Positions 1 to 8,752 of a DNA stretch of 64,000 nucleotides are shown one piece after another. The stretch comes from Lentisphaeria bacterium (GTDB lineage Bacteria; Verrucomicrobiota; Lentisphaeria; Victivallales; Victivallaceae): the NCBI GenBank assembly GCA_018265615.1, contig JABLYX010000004.1, positions 70,330 to 134,329 of the forward strand, written 5' to 3'. The position numbers and the translations under genes were made by a program. The notes under the pieces are model-generated. The model worked only from the letters and a program-made list of their open reading frames with translations. It did no database searches and was not told the DNA's origin. How positions within the stretch are numbered: position 1 is the first letter of the stretch; every line of letters starts with the position of its first letter.

Positions 1-1466
1 ATGGTCCAGCTTGAGAAGGTGACGGCGTTCGAGATCCGTGCGAGGGTTTCCAGCCCGTTCCTCCACTCGCGCAGCGGCAGGAATCGGCGAGAGAATTTCA
101 CCAGGAGGCTGATTCCGCTGCGGTTTGCCCATTCGAGTCCGGCGCAGAAGATCCGGAGGTCTCCCGCGCGATGCCCGTACCGCCGCGGCAGGCTCAGGAA
201 TTCCGCGCCGTATTTCCTGCAGATCGCCGGAAGCGCCGGATCGCCGGAATGGTCGTCGACCACGAGTGCCGGGAGCGGGTTGAAGCGCGCGAGCGCCGCA
301 AGCTGCAGCTCGACGTGGAATGCGGAGCCGCAGGTGCCGATGACGACCCCCATGCCGATTTTTTCCGGATAGAGGTTGCCCGCACTCGCGGCGGCTTCGT
401 ACCGGGAGGGCTCCGGAAAGCGGGCCGGAAGCCAGTCGGCCGCTCCCGCTTCGAATCCGGCGTCATTGTAGCCGAGGAAAAGCCGCCCGGCGAGGCTGAC
501 CGGCGAAAAAGAGCCCCTTTCCGCCGTCGCTTTGATCTGCCGCATCGGGACGCTCTCTTTCACCCCGTAACGGTTCAGATAGAGGGAGATGTAGCAGAGT
601 CCGGCCCCGGAGAAAAAGTCGAACTCCGATTCGAGCGCGAGGTAGTTCCGCCTGTTGAACCGGACCGGCGTATGCGCTTCGAAGTTGACCGCCGGATACC
701 CTTTCGACTGCAGGGCTTCGCCGGTCTGGCGCAGCGAACGGTGCCAGACGCGCGCGTCGTCGGCGCCGGAGTAGCCGAGCAGGCCGTCGCTTCGGGCCGC
801 AACCGGCAGATCCGCGACGGCGAGCGGGGCGAGCAGCACATTGTCGTCGGCCCAGAAGATCACCTCATCCGCGACCTCCGGGGTCCGGAATGCTGCGGTG
901 ATTGCGCAGTGAATGTTCATCTGCTTGCGCGGCCGGGTGTCCTCGCAGCGGATATATCCGTATCCGCGGAATCCGGACGGAGGCCGGGCGGAGACGATCC
1001 AGATTTTCCGGTATCCCCTGAGGTGGCGCTCGATCGACCGGAGCGCGAACCGGAGTTCGAGGTTCCCGCGCTTCGAACCGTCCGCGCGCAGCGGGATCAG
1101 GATGTCGACGGGGTTCGGCCGTGAACAGCGGCAGGCGGAAACCGGCTGCTCGCCGCGGGAGTCGTAGAGGCCGCGTTTGTGCCTGGCGTCGACCGAACAG
1201 GCGATCTTCTCGAGCAGCCGGATCATCTCCGGCGTGACGTCCGTTCTGAGCCCGTCCGGGGTGGCTTTCAATCTCTGGATGCGGATCAGCCGGGAGATGG
1301 CCGGGTCGATTCCGCTGATCTGCTCCTGTGCTTCGTTCAGGTTGCCGATCAGGTAGAAACGGTATTCCGGTGTATCGTAGCCGTTGCGGATTTCCCGCGC
1401 GATCACTGCTGCCGAGGCGAGGTGCTTGAGGCAGCACTGGATGCAGTTGTGCCGGTTGATCAGCAT
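1..1466 (-). CDS. Three-part glycosyltransferase-like protein (3' end beyond window)
   Basis: The frame stays open from an ATG at 1466 to the window edge (488 codons seen, no stop). Residues 7-50 contain a Cys-x2-Cys-Cys cluster followed by a helical GYDTPEYRFYLIGNLNEAQE stretch. Residues about 120-215 resemble the Stealth/capsule phosphotransferase core: DILIPLRADGS, then ELRFALRSIERHLRGYRKIW and an acidic WADDN in place of the usual NDD. Residues about 370-460 look like a second, GT2-like nucleotide-sugar domain (MGVVIGTCGSAFHVELQL, LVVDDHSGD). The start lies within the end of the upstream gene (ATGCTGA overlap), so translation is probably coupled. A role in decorating a surface or phage structure is inferred; the donor and acceptor are unknown. 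Confidence 0.65.
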   Translation of the reverse strand, partial: MLINRHNCIQCCLKHLASAAVIAREIRNGYDTPEYRFYLIGNLNEAQEQISGIDPAISRLIRIQRLKATPDGLRTDVTPEMIRLLEKIACSVDARHKRGLYDSRGEQPVSACRCSRPNPVDILIPLRADGSKRGNLELRFALRSIERHLRGYRKIWIVSARPPSGFRGYGYIRCEDTRPRKQMNIHCAITAAFRTPEVADEVIFWADDNVLLAPLAVADLPVAARSDGLLGYSGADDARVWHRSLRQTGEALQSKGYPAVNFEAHTPVRFNRRNYLALESEFDFFSGAGLCYISLYLNRYGVKESVPMRQIKATAERGSFSPVSLAGRLFLGYNDAGFEAGAADWLPARFPEPSRYEAAASAGNLYPEKIGMGVVIGTCGSAFHVELQLAALARFNPLPALVVDDHSGDPALPAICRKYGAEFLSLPRRYGHRAGDLRIFCAGLEWANRSGISLLVKFSRRFLPLREWRNGLETLARISNAVTFSSWT

Positions 1467-2668
1467 GAATCCCCCAGGTGCAGTTCGTTGTATTCGTCGA
1501 TGAGCCCCTGATCGACGTCGAGCCGGCTGTCGAACGGCCCTTCGATCATGACCACGCCTGTCCACTCCGCGATCGGCCTGGCCGCAGTGGGCGGCGCCGG
1601 CTCCGGCGGAAAACCGATCGCGCCGCCTTTGGCCATGTAATATCCGATTGTCCCGGAATAATTTTCCAGCCCGGAGTCGGGGTGGCAGCGATAACGGATG
1701 CAGTCGGCGACCAGATACCATTTGTCGGGATCGTATTCTCCGCCCGGGGTGTCGCCGCTGAAGGATGGTTCGGTGCCGGAGTATGACGGTTCACCGCTGT
1801 CGGAGGGTTCCGGCTCCGGCCCGGGTTCAGAACCGGACGGTTCGCCGCTGTCGGAGGGTTCCGGCTCCGGTCCGGGCTCCGAGGCCGACGGGTCACCGCT
1901 GTCGGACGGCTCGGGTTCCGGTTCAGAACCCGACGGTTCACCGCCTGAGCCGGACCCCTCTCCTGTGGAAGAGGAGTCTGCGGAACTCGGTTCTCCGCTG
2001 CCGGAACCCTCGCCGGAACCCTCGCCGGAACCCTCGCCGGAACCGGAGTCCATCGTACTGCTGCCGTAGTAGTTCATGATTACGCCGCTCGGTTCGCCGG
2101 AGTTCAGCTGGGTGACGGAGAAGCCGCCGCCGGTGCCGTCGCATTCGATCTCCGCCAGGGGAATGTAGATGGTTCCCTCTTCCACTTCCGGGGATTTGGT
2201 CAGGACATGGTAGCGGCTCGAGAACGACACCCGGCCGCCGCCCGACTCCGGATAGCTGTTGCTGTCGCCGCCGCGGTGCGCCGAAATCTGGAGGAAGACC
2301 GTCGAATGCCCCTCCGGAATCGAGAGGCTGAGGGTGGGCGGCACCGAGACGCGCAGCCGCCGGGCGCCGATTTTGAGTTCGCCCTCGCCGTCCTTGTCCT
2401 CCTCCCTGAAATAGTGGATCCGGTCGATGGACACATGCCCCGCGCTGCTGGTCAGCGACTCCTCGTACGGCAGTCTGCCGTCCACGACCTGAATCGCCCG
2501 GATCGGGCTGGTGACCATGTAGTTCGGATAAGGGCGGACCATGAAAAATCCGTGGTATGCGGCAGCGGAGGATGCAACCGCATTGATGCGGTATCCGTCC
2601 GGCAGCGCCTCCACCGCGATGTTGCTGCCGCCCGTGATCCGGGGGTAGCCGGAATACTCTTCCTGCAT
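1460..2668 (-). CDS. Low-complexity repeat protein, possible surface or phage tail component
   Basis: This 402-residue protein is not recognised. The start at 2668 is chosen because AAAGGAGG lies just upstream; an earlier in-frame ATG at 2758 has no such site. The N-terminal ~190 residues read as beta-rich (MQEEYSGYPRITGG onward). A long Gly/Ser/Glu/Pro linker follows, made of SGEG and EPSDSGEPSGSEPGPEP repeats encoded by tandem DNA repeats. The C-terminal ~90 residues form a compact Trp/Tyr-rich segment. There is no signal peptide. The layout of a beta-rich head, flexible linker and small C-terminal domain resembles phage tail or fibre-associated proteins, and the coupled glycosyltransferase-like gene fits a structural protein that is glycosylated. 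Both are inferences. Confidence 0.65.
   Translation of the reverse strand: MQEEYSGYPRITGGSNIAVEALPDGYRINAVASSAAAYHGFFMVRPYPNYMVTSPIRAIQVVDGRLPYEESLTSSAGHVSIDRIHYFREEDKDGEGELKIGARRLRVSVPPTLSLSIPEGHSTVFLQISAHRGGDSNSYPESGGGRVSFSSRYHVLTKSPEVEEGTIYIPLAEIECDGTGGGFSVTQLNSGEPSGVIMNYYGSSTMDSGSGEGSGEGSGEGSGSGEPSSADSSSTGEGSGSGGEPSGSEPEPEPSDSGDPSASEPGPEPEPSDSGEPSGSEPGPEPEPSDSGEPSYSGTEPSFSGDTPGGEYDPDKWYLVADCIRYRCHPDSGLENYSGTIGYYMAKGGAIGFPPEPAPPTAARPIAEWTGVVMIEGPFDSRLDVDQGLIDEYNELHLGDSC
1788..1934. repeat. 51-bp coding tandem repeat, about three units
   Basis: Units begin at 1788, 1839 and 1890; the third is shortened to 45 bp. Each starts GG(T/G)TC(A/G)CCGCTGTCGGA and encodes the Ser/Gly/Glu/Pro linker of the overlapping minus-strand gene. 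The copies are close enough that slippage could change copy number. Confidence 0.9.
2001..2044. repeat. 12-bp coding microrepeat, 3.7 units
   Basis: CCGGAACCCTCG is repeated perfectly at 2001, 2013 and 2025 with a partial fourth copy. On the minus strand it encodes consecutive Gly-Glu-Gly-Ser units. Expansion or contraction would stay in frame. Confidence 0.9.
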
Positions 2669-2674
2669 GGGAAA

Positions 2675-2706
2675 GCCTCCTTTCAAGTTGCTTTGAGAAA
2701 GGAGGC
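2675..2706 (-). promoter_or_regulatory. Hairpin containing the ribosome binding site of the repeat protein
   Basis: Read on the minus strand, GCCTCCTTTC and GAAAGGAGGC form a perfect 10-bp stem around a 12-nt loop. The 3' arm carries the AAAGGAGG site that serves the ATG at 2668. The fold would hide that site. It could also act as a weak terminator for the flavoprotein gene upstream, but only three T follow it. Confidence 0.5.
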
Positions 2707-2729
2707 CGTTGTCAACCTTTGAGGAGAAA

Positions 2730-3968
2730 TCACGCTTTGGCGGCAGAGTTCCCCGCAAGGCGGCCGGAGCTTACGGCCCACTGAATGTTGTAGCCGCCGC
2801 AGGGCGCGCCGACGTCGAGCATTTCTCCTGAGAAGAAGAGGCCCGCCGCGATCCGGCTGGAGAGCGTCCCGGCGTTGACTTCTGCCGGAGGGACGCCTCC
2901 GGCGGTCGCCATCGCCTTGTTCCAGCCGTCGGTTCCGCTGATGCGCAGCGGATAACCGGCGAGCGCGGCAGTGAGCCGGTCGCGCTCCTCCGCCCGCAGC
3001 TGCGCGGCGCACCTCTCCTCCGGCACGGCGGCGGCTTCACACAGCGCATGGACGAACGCCGTCGGAAAACCGGTGCAAAGCAGGCTTTTCAGCTGCTTTT
3101 TCCCGGAATGCTTCTGCCAGGCGGCGAAACGTTCCCGGTACTCCTCCGGCGTCCGGCTCTCCCAGCTGCACTCCAGGACGGCTTTTCCGGTTTCGGCGAG
3201 CTGCCGGGCGGCACTGCCCGAAAGGTCGAGCACCGCCGGGCCGGAGACACCGGTGTGCGTGAAAATGAGCTCGCCGCGCCCCGAGAGCTTTTTGCCGAAC
3301 CGGGTCGTTGCGTCGGAGAGAATCACGCCCGGCAGTCCGGCGGCCCACGGTTCGGCGGCTTTCAGCCCGACCAGCGCGGGAACGGGAGAGACGACCGCGT
3401 GGCCCGCCTGCCGGGCCAGCTCATAACCGCTGCCGCGTCCGCCGAGCGCCGGATATCCCATCCCTCCGCAGGCGAGGATGACCCGCCCTGTTTCGAACCG
3501 CATATCCGGGGCGGCGGCTCCGCAGACGGCCCCGTTCCGCAGCAGCAGTGTACCGATCGCGCAGTCCGGCAGGAGCCTGACGCCGAGTGTCCGGCAACGG
3601 CCGAGAAAGGCGTCGAGCACATCTCCGGCCCGCATCGATTTCGGGAAACAGTGAAAGCCGTCCGGCGCAGTGAGCGGCACGCCGAGATTGGAGAGAAAAG
3701 TTTTCAGCATCTCCGGCGGGTACGCGAAAAGCGCCGGGCGCACGAAACGGAAACCGCACAGGAAGCGGCGCGCGAACGTGTCCGGGGGCAGCAGGTTCGT
3801 CACATTACATTTCCCCGACCCCGAGGCGAGAAGCTTGCGTCCGGGGGAGGGGAGGCATTCGGCGACGGCGACATCAAGGCCGGATTCAGCAGCGGCAATC
3901 GCCGCCGAGAGCCCGGCCGGGCCGCCGCCGACCACGAGACAGCCGCAGGTGATCACTCTTTCCGGCAT
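2730..3968 (-). CDS. HI0933/BaiN-type NAD(P)/FAD-dependent oxidoreductase
   Basis: This 412-residue flavoprotein matches the HI0933 (YhiN) family over full length. The N-terminal dinucleotide motif is VVGGGPAGLSAAIAAAESG (residues ~11-29), followed by the family signature SGSGKCNVTN (residues ~49-58) and the middle motif ILACGGMGYPALGGRGSGYE. A C-terminal GGYNIQWAVSSGRLAG contacts FAD in relatives. Most family members have no assigned substrate; some gut members are reported to reduce bile-acid intermediates, but nothing here supports that. It is cytosolic with no signal peptide. No strong ribosome binding site is visible before the start. It shares its direction with the genes on both sides, but no functional link is apparent. 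Confidence 0.85.
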   Translation of the reverse strand: MPERVITCGCLVVGGGPAGLSAAIAAAESGLDVAVAECLPSPGRKLLASGSGKCNVTNLLPPDTFARRFLCGFRFVRPALFAYPPEMLKTFLSNLGVPLTAPDGFHCFPKSMRAGDVLDAFLGRCRTLGVRLLPDCAIGTLLLRNGAVCGAAAPDMRFETGRVILACGGMGYPALGGRGSGYELARQAGHAVVSPVPALVGLKAAEPWAAGLPGVILSDATTRFGKKLSGRGELIFTHTGVSGPAVLDLSGSAARQLAETGKAVLECSWESRTPEEYRERFAAWQKHSGKKQLKSLLCTGFPTAFVHALCEAAAVPEERCAAQLRAEERDRLTAALAGYPLRISGTDGWNKAMATAGGVPPAEVNAGTLSSRIAAGLFFSGEMLDVGAPCGGYNIQWAVSSGRLAGNSAAKA

Positions 3969-3995
3969 GGCGGAATTTTTTCTGTCATACGCATG

Positions 3996-5039
3996 TCAGC
4001 GGGTCAGATAGATTTTTCCGATCGCGACCGTCCCCGCGCCGCTGTTGGCCGGGTAATCCACGGAGAAGCCCGTGAGGCGGACCGGAAAGTCGAACTTGCG
4101 GTTCTTGTCGCCGCCCCAGGAGCCGGCGTTCGGAGCGCCGCTCCGATCGATGCGCACCGGCACGAGATGCCATCCCGGCTTCAGGTCATTGGTGGAAAGC
4201 GGGAACTGGAACGTTTCGCCGTTTTTGTCGGTGAGCCGCATATTCAGGCGCTTCCCCTTGAAATTGTCCGGAATCAGGAGCTCCACGTCAAACCGCGCCG
4301 AATCGAATTCATCGACGGCGGGAGTCGCTTTCTGGAACGAGAATTCGAGCCAGCGCCAGCCGGCGGAGTCCCAGTTCAGCCGGAGCAGCCGCTTTCCGTC
4401 GAGCTCCTCGACACCGGCGGACTGCCGCCGCTCAGTCGCGCGGCCGACGCTGACCGGAATCGCGGCGGCGTCGGCAATGAGCTCGCCCGCTTCAAGCGGA
4501 GCCGGAGTGAATTCGACCTTGCCGATCCAGAGCTCTCCCTCGCCCTGTTTGCGGTTGAAGTCGACGGAGAGCCCGGAGGCTTTGGCCGGGAAGTCGATTC
4601 TGCCGTTCTTCTTCGTTCCCCATGAGACGGGGTGAACGCTTTTGAGCTGCTGCCGCAGTACCTGTCTGCCGGGCTTGAGCTGCTGGGGCGGGAACATATA
4701 TTGGAAGGTCTCCCCCTGAGAGTCGGAGATGCGGAAATTGAGCTTGGCGACCGGGGCGTTCTCCGGCACGAAGACTTCGGCCGTCAATTCGCCCTCCTTG
4801 AATTCCGGCAGCGGAACCGGCTTGGCCAGACTGAACTCAAGGTAGTTCGCGGCGGAACAATCCCATTTCATATGCAGCATGGGGTTGCCGTCCGGTCCCT
4901 GTTCCGTGACGATGGACTGGCGGCGCTTTTCCGCCTGATGCACATTGAGCGGAATGTTTCCGGCCGCAGGGTCGAGGACCGGTGCGGCGAGGACAAGGAC
5001 AGGAAGCAGGAAAACAGTGCAGAACAGCGGACGATTCAT
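3996..5039 (-). CDS. Secreted protein with two homologous beta-sandwich-like repeats
   Basis: The protein has 347 residues. The start at 5039 is chosen because GAGGAGG sits seven bases upstream and a signal peptide follows (MNRPLFCTVFLLPVLVLAAP). After it come two clearly related halves of about 150 residues. Each runs: a sugar-region opening, '(A/V)EVFVPENAPVAKLNFRIS', 'GETFQY/GETFQF', 'LKPG', 'SWG', 'KNRKFDFP/KNGRIDFP', then 'GLSVDF/GFSVDY' and a closing 'IGKVEF/IGKIYL'. Such duplicated all-beta domains often bind carbohydrate; that function is inferred from fold impression only. No catalytic motif is visible. It is followed by the flavoprotein gene on the same strand, 27 bp downstream. Confidence 0.75.
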   Translation of the reverse strand: MNRPLFCTVFLLPVLVLAAPVLDPAAGNIPLNVHQAEKRRQSIVTEQGPDGNPMLHMKWDCSAANYLEFSLAKPVPLPEFKEGELTAEVFVPENAPVAKLNFRISDSQGETFQYMFPPQQLKPGRQVLRQQLKSVHPVSWGTKKNGRIDFPAKASGLSVDFNRKQGEGELWIGKVEFTPAPLEAGELIADAAAIPVSVGRATERRQSAGVEELDGKRLLRLNWDSAGWRWLEFSFQKATPAVDEFDSARFDVELLIPDNFKGKRLNMRLTDKNGETFQFPLSTNDLKPGWHLVPVRIDRSGAPNAGSWGGDKNRKFDFPVRLTGFSVDYPANSGAGTVAIGKIYLTR

Positions 5040-5108
5040 ATGACACCTCCTCAGGTTACGGTAGAGGAATATAACCTCCGGCCCCGGATAAGTCAAACTG
5101 GGAGCCAT

Positions 5109-5143
5109 AAAAAACGCCGCGGCGAATTCTGTTCGCCGCGGCG
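5109..5143 (-). terminator. Rho-independent terminator of the oad operon
   Basis: A perfect 12-bp stem, CGCCGCGGCGAA paired with TTCGCCGCGGCG, has a 5-nt loop and is followed on the minus strand by six T. It lies about 20 bp after the stop of the decarboxylase beta subunit. Confidence 0.9.
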
Positions 5144-5163
5144 CCGGAAGCTCTGCAACCCGG

Positions 5164-6864
5164 TCAGATCAGGTGCTTGAGCATGTTGAGCAGCACACCC
5201 GCCGCAACCGCTGAGCCGATCACGCCGGAGACGTTCGGTCCCATCGCGTGCATCAGCAGGAAGTTCTGCGGATTCGCCTCAAGGCCGACCTTGTTCGCCA
5301 CGCGGGCCGCCATCGGTACCGCGGAGACGCCGGCCGCACCGATCAGCGGGTTGATCGGCTCCTTGCTGATAAGGTTCATGATCTTCGCGAAGATCACGCC
5401 CGCGGCTGTGCCGATGCTGAACGCGACCGCGCCCAGGAACAGGATGCCCAGCGTCTGGACCGACAGGAACTGATCCGCCGAAAGCTTCGAGCCGACCGCG
5501 ATCCCGAGGAAGATCGTGACGATGTTGATGAGCGCGTTCTGGGCGGTCTGGTTCAGGCGTTCGACCACGCCGCACTCACGCATCAGGTTGCCGAGCATCA
5601 GCATGCCGATCAGCGGAGCCGCATCCGGCAGCAGGAACGCGCAGAGCAGCGTAATGAGCAGCGGGAAACAGATCTTCTCGAGCTTGCCGACCGTGCGGAG
5701 CTGCTTCATCTGGATCTTGCGCTCTTCTTTGGTCGTGAAGAGCTTCATGATCGGCGGCTGGATGATCGGAACGAGGGCCATGTAGCTGTAGGCCGCCACG
5801 GCGACCGCGCCGAGCAGTTTCGGGGAGAGCTTGCTCGTGAGGTAGATCGACGTCGGGCCGTCCGCACCGCCGATGATGCCGATGCTGGCCGCGTCGAGGA
5901 TGCTGAAGTTGATCGACGGGATCCACATTGTCAGCAGCAGCGCGCCGAGAAGCGCGGAGAAGATGCCGAACTGGGCCGCGCCGCCGAGCAGCGCTGTCTT
6001 CGGGTTCGCGATCAGCGGGCCGAAGTCGGTCATCGCGCCGACGCCCATGAAGATCAGCAGCGGGAACACGCCCGAGTTGATGCCCACTTCGAACACCATG
6101 CCCTGCAGTCCGTCCGGACCGGCGATGCCGGCCAGCGGAATGTTCGCGAGCAGCGCGCCGAAACCGATCGGCAGCAGCAGCAGCGGCTCGAATTCCTTCA
6201 CAATCGCGAGGTAGATCAGCACGAGCGCCACGACCATCATGAGCACGCGGCCGAGGCCGAGGATCCAGGTCGACTGGAAATCACTGCCGGTCTGGGTGAT
6301 GATGTCGTAGATGCCGGTGCTCTGCCAGAGCCCCTTGAGGGCGGCTCCCCAGTCAGGCAGGTCACCGCCGGCGGCGGTCGCGTTGCTGACCGAATCGTGC
6401 GCGAGTTCAATCGGCTGGAAGACCGCGATCACGGTTCCCTGCTTCACGGAGGAGGAGGGCTTGAAGTCCGGATTGAGCTTGGCGACTCTCGCCGCCATAT
6501 CGATCTTGACCTTGCCTTTGCTGCGCCCTTCCGGGACCACGACCATCATTTCGCGGCCCGGGGTGACTTTCTGGTTGTTCGCGATGGAGAGCGAGTTTAC
6601 GATGCCCGGCTTCTCCCACTCATAGACCATGTAACGCAGCTGCGTCACCGGATCGATGTACCAGCCGAAGAGATCGTCGCTGGAGGTTTCGACCTTGAGT
6701 GCGTTCGCGGGCAGCTTGAGCTCCACGTCTTTCGAGACGCTCTTCACGGCTTCCCGGAGCTGGTCGGCCGCGGGGGCCGCCGGAACGGTCGGCTCCGGGG
6801 CGGCCATCAGAGCCCCGGCGAAAAGCGCGAGGCAGACAGCGGTAAAAAGTTTCACTTTTCGCAT
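5164..6864 (-). CDS. oadB: Sodium-translocating oxaloacetate decarboxylase, beta subunit
   Basis: The beta subunit is the membrane carboxybiotin decarboxylase that couples decarboxylation to Na+ export. The C-terminal ~390 residues match the OadB/GcdB/MmdB family, with many membrane helices and the hallmark segments GADGPTSIYLTSKLSP, GAAGVSAVPMAARVANKVG and LLMHAMGPNVSGVIGSAVA. The protein is 566 residues long, well above the usual ~380-430. The extra ~170 N-terminal residues include a signal-peptide-like start (MRKVKLFTAVCLALFAGALMA) and a soluble, probably extracytoplasmic domain of unknown role. The gene begins 4 bp after the alpha-subunit stop and ends the operon before a strong terminator. 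Confidence 0.92.
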   Translation of the reverse strand: MRKVKLFTAVCLALFAGALMAAPEPTVPAAPAADQLREAVKSVSKDVELKLPANALKVETSSDDLFGWYIDPVTQLRYMVYEWEKPGIVNSLSIANNQKVTPGREMMVVVPEGRSKGKVKIDMAARVAKLNPDFKPSSSVKQGTVIAVFQPIELAHDSVSNATAAGGDLPDWGAALKGLWQSTGIYDIITQTGSDFQSTWILGLGRVLMMVVALVLIYLAIVKEFEPLLLLPIGFGALLANIPLAGIAGPDGLQGMVFEVGINSGVFPLLIFMGVGAMTDFGPLIANPKTALLGGAAQFGIFSALLGALLLTMWIPSINFSILDAASIGIIGGADGPTSIYLTSKLSPKLLGAVAVAAYSYMALVPIIQPPIMKLFTTKEERKIQMKQLRTVGKLEKICFPLLITLLCAFLLPDAAPLIGMLMLGNLMRECGVVERLNQTAQNALINIVTIFLGIAVGSKLSADQFLSVQTLGILFLGAVAFSIGTAAGVIFAKIMNLISKEPINPLIGAAGVSAVPMAARVANKVGLEANPQNFLLMHAMGPNVSGVIGSAVAAGVLLNMLKHLI

Positions 6865-6868
6865 TCTG

Positions 6869-8704
6869 TTACTTCTCCTCGATCATCACGAGGGTGTCGC
6901 CCGCGGCCACGACCTGGGAGACTCCGACGTTGATTTCACGAATAACGCCCGCTTTCGGGGCCTTGACTTCGGTTTCCATCTTCATCGCTTCCATCACGAG
7001 GATGACGTCGTCCGCGGCGACCTCCTCGCCTTCCTGGACCATGATCTTGACGATCGTGCCCGGCAGCGGGGACGGGAGCGGCTTCGCATCGCCGGCAGCG
7101 GCGGCAGGAGCCGCGGCTGCAGCTGCGATGCCTTCAGAGACCTTCACGGTGAAGCTCTTGCCGTTGACCGTCGCGGTGTAGGCGTCGCCGGAGGCGTTCA
7201 GCTCGACCGCGACATTCTTGCCGTCGACGTTTGCGGTGTAGGCTCCGCCCTTCGCGGCGGCGGCCTTCGGCTTGGCGGCTTCCTTGTAGCGGATGCCCAT
7301 CGGCTTGTCGCCCTGCAGGTACTTGAGTCCCTTGTCGCCGCAGGCCGCGACGATGAAGACGTTCTCTTCGGTGACCGGCAATCCGGCTTTCTCAAGCAGC
7401 TCGGTGTTGTATTTGACGCCGAGTTTCGGGTTGCGGTCGTTAATGTCGACCACGGCTTCGGTGGTCGGCTCGAGGCCGAGCTGCTCGCTGGCCAGCTTCA
7501 CGATTTCCGGGTCCGGCGCGACCGGGGTCTTGCCGAAGTAGCCGAGGACCATCTTGCCGTAGCCGTTCTTGTCGATCACTTTCCAACGGCCCTGCATCGC
7601 ATTCGAGAACGCCTGCTGGAAGTAGAACTGGCTGACCGGGGTGACGGAGGTTCCGAATCCGCCCTTCGCAACGACTTCGCGCATCTCAGCGATGCAGTCG
7701 TCATATTTGTCGAGGCAGTTGTTGTCGCGCATCATCTGGGTGTTGGCCGTGAGCGCGCCGCCGGGCATCGGGCTGAAGATGATCTTCGGTGAAACCTGCA
7801 TCGATTCCGGCGGCATGAAGTACTTGTCCATGCACTTCTCGAACACCTTTTCGGCGGCGAGGATCTTTTCGGGGTCGATGTCGAGCGTGTAATCGGTGCC
7901 GCGGAGCCTCTGGTACATCACGAGGATGTCCGCCTCGCAGGTGCCGCCGGAGAGCGGACTCATCGCGAGGTCGATCACATCCGCGCCGGCTTCGATCGCC
8001 GCCATGTTGCAGCTGACCGCCATGCCCGCGGTGTCGTGGGTGTGGAACGAAATGCTCTTGCGGTTGTCGCCCTTGAATTCGGCGTCGAGGATCTCGCGCG
8101 CCTGCTTGATCGTGTCGTAAACGGTCTTCGGGGTCGATGTGCCGGAGGCGTCCTTGAACGCGAGGCTGTCGAACGCCATGCCGCTGGCGATGATCTCTTT
8201 CAGGCGGTCGATATAGAATTTCGGAGTGTGGGCATACGTTTCGTTGAGGCCCGGCGCGAGTCCCATCATCGTGACGGTCGCCTGGTGCTGGAGTCCGTAC
8301 TGGGAGATGTATTTGCCGGAGGCGGTCAGGTTGCGCACGTCGTTCAGTGCGTCGAAGTTGCGGATCGTCGTAATGCCGTGCTTCTTGAAGAGTTTCGCAT
8401 GGAGCTCGATGATGTCGCTCGACTGCGAGGAGAGCCCGACCACGTTCACGCCGCGGGCGAGGGTCTGCAGATTCACGTTCGGGCCGACCACTTCGCGGCA
8501 GCGGTCCATCATGTCGAACGCATCTTCCTGGCAGTAGAAGTAGAGGCTCTGGAACCGGGCTCCCCCGCCGATTTCGATGTAATCGATGCCGGCCTTCACG
8601 GCCGCGTCGAGTGCGGGCAGGAAGTCGTCAGTTTTGACGCGGGCGCCGAGGCAGGACTGGAAGCCGTCACGGAACGAGCAATCCATGAACTTGATTTTCT
8701 TCAT
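6869..8704 (-). CDS. oadA: Oxaloacetate decarboxylase alpha subunit / pyruvate carboxylase subunit B-like, biotin-carrying
   Basis: This 611-residue protein has an N-terminal carboxyltransferase TIM barrel and a C-terminal biotin carrier domain. The barrel opens with MDCSFRDGFQSCLGARVKTD, a variant of the usual D-x3-RDAHQS motif, and contains FKDASG and the HTHDTAG metal/substrate motif. A conserved post-barrel region follows, then an Ala/Pro linker near residues 525-545 and a biotinyl domain with EAMKM, biotin attached at about Lys575. It transfers carboxyl from oxaloacetate to biotin for the membrane beta subunit. The variant active-site loop leaves open a related 2-oxo or malonyl-type acid as substrate. 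It lies between oadG and oadB. Confidence 0.9.
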   Translation of the reverse strand: MKKIKFMDCSFRDGFQSCLGARVKTDDFLPALDAAVKAGIDYIEIGGGARFQSLYFYCQEDAFDMMDRCREVVGPNVNLQTLARGVNVVGLSSQSSDIIELHAKLFKKHGITTIRNFDALNDVRNLTASGKYISQYGLQHQATVTMMGLAPGLNETYAHTPKFYIDRLKEIIASGMAFDSLAFKDASGTSTPKTVYDTIKQAREILDAEFKGDNRKSISFHTHDTAGMAVSCNMAAIEAGADVIDLAMSPLSGGTCEADILVMYQRLRGTDYTLDIDPEKILAAEKVFEKCMDKYFMPPESMQVSPKIIFSPMPGGALTANTQMMRDNNCLDKYDDCIAEMREVVAKGGFGTSVTPVSQFYFQQAFSNAMQGRWKVIDKNGYGKMVLGYFGKTPVAPDPEIVKLASEQLGLEPTTEAVVDINDRNPKLGVKYNTELLEKAGLPVTEENVFIVAACGDKGLKYLQGDKPMGIRYKEAAKPKAAAAKGGAYTANVDGKNVAVELNASGDAYTATVNGKSFTVKVSEGIAAAAAAPAAAAGDAKPLPSPLPGTIVKIMVQEGEEVAADDVILVMEAMKMETEVKAPKAGVIREINVGVSQVVAAGDTLVMIEEK

Positions 8705-8752
8705 CTTCTTACGATTCTCCGTTGTGATTGATATGTGAATCTGAATATTCGG

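Noticed and set aside
865..1437. A 190-codon minus-strand frame at the left edge
   Set aside because: It is a shifted frame of the longer glycosyltransferase-like gene that runs through to position 1, and it is basic and proline-rich.
1788..2044. Possible CRISPR array in the repeat region
   Set aside because: Units are contiguous with no variable spacers and translate as a Ser/Gly/Glu/Pro linker.
5248..6933. A 561-codon plus-strand frame opposite oadB
   Set aside because: The composition is dominated by Arg, Asp and His, and the opposite strand encodes a clear membrane subunit with family hallmarks.
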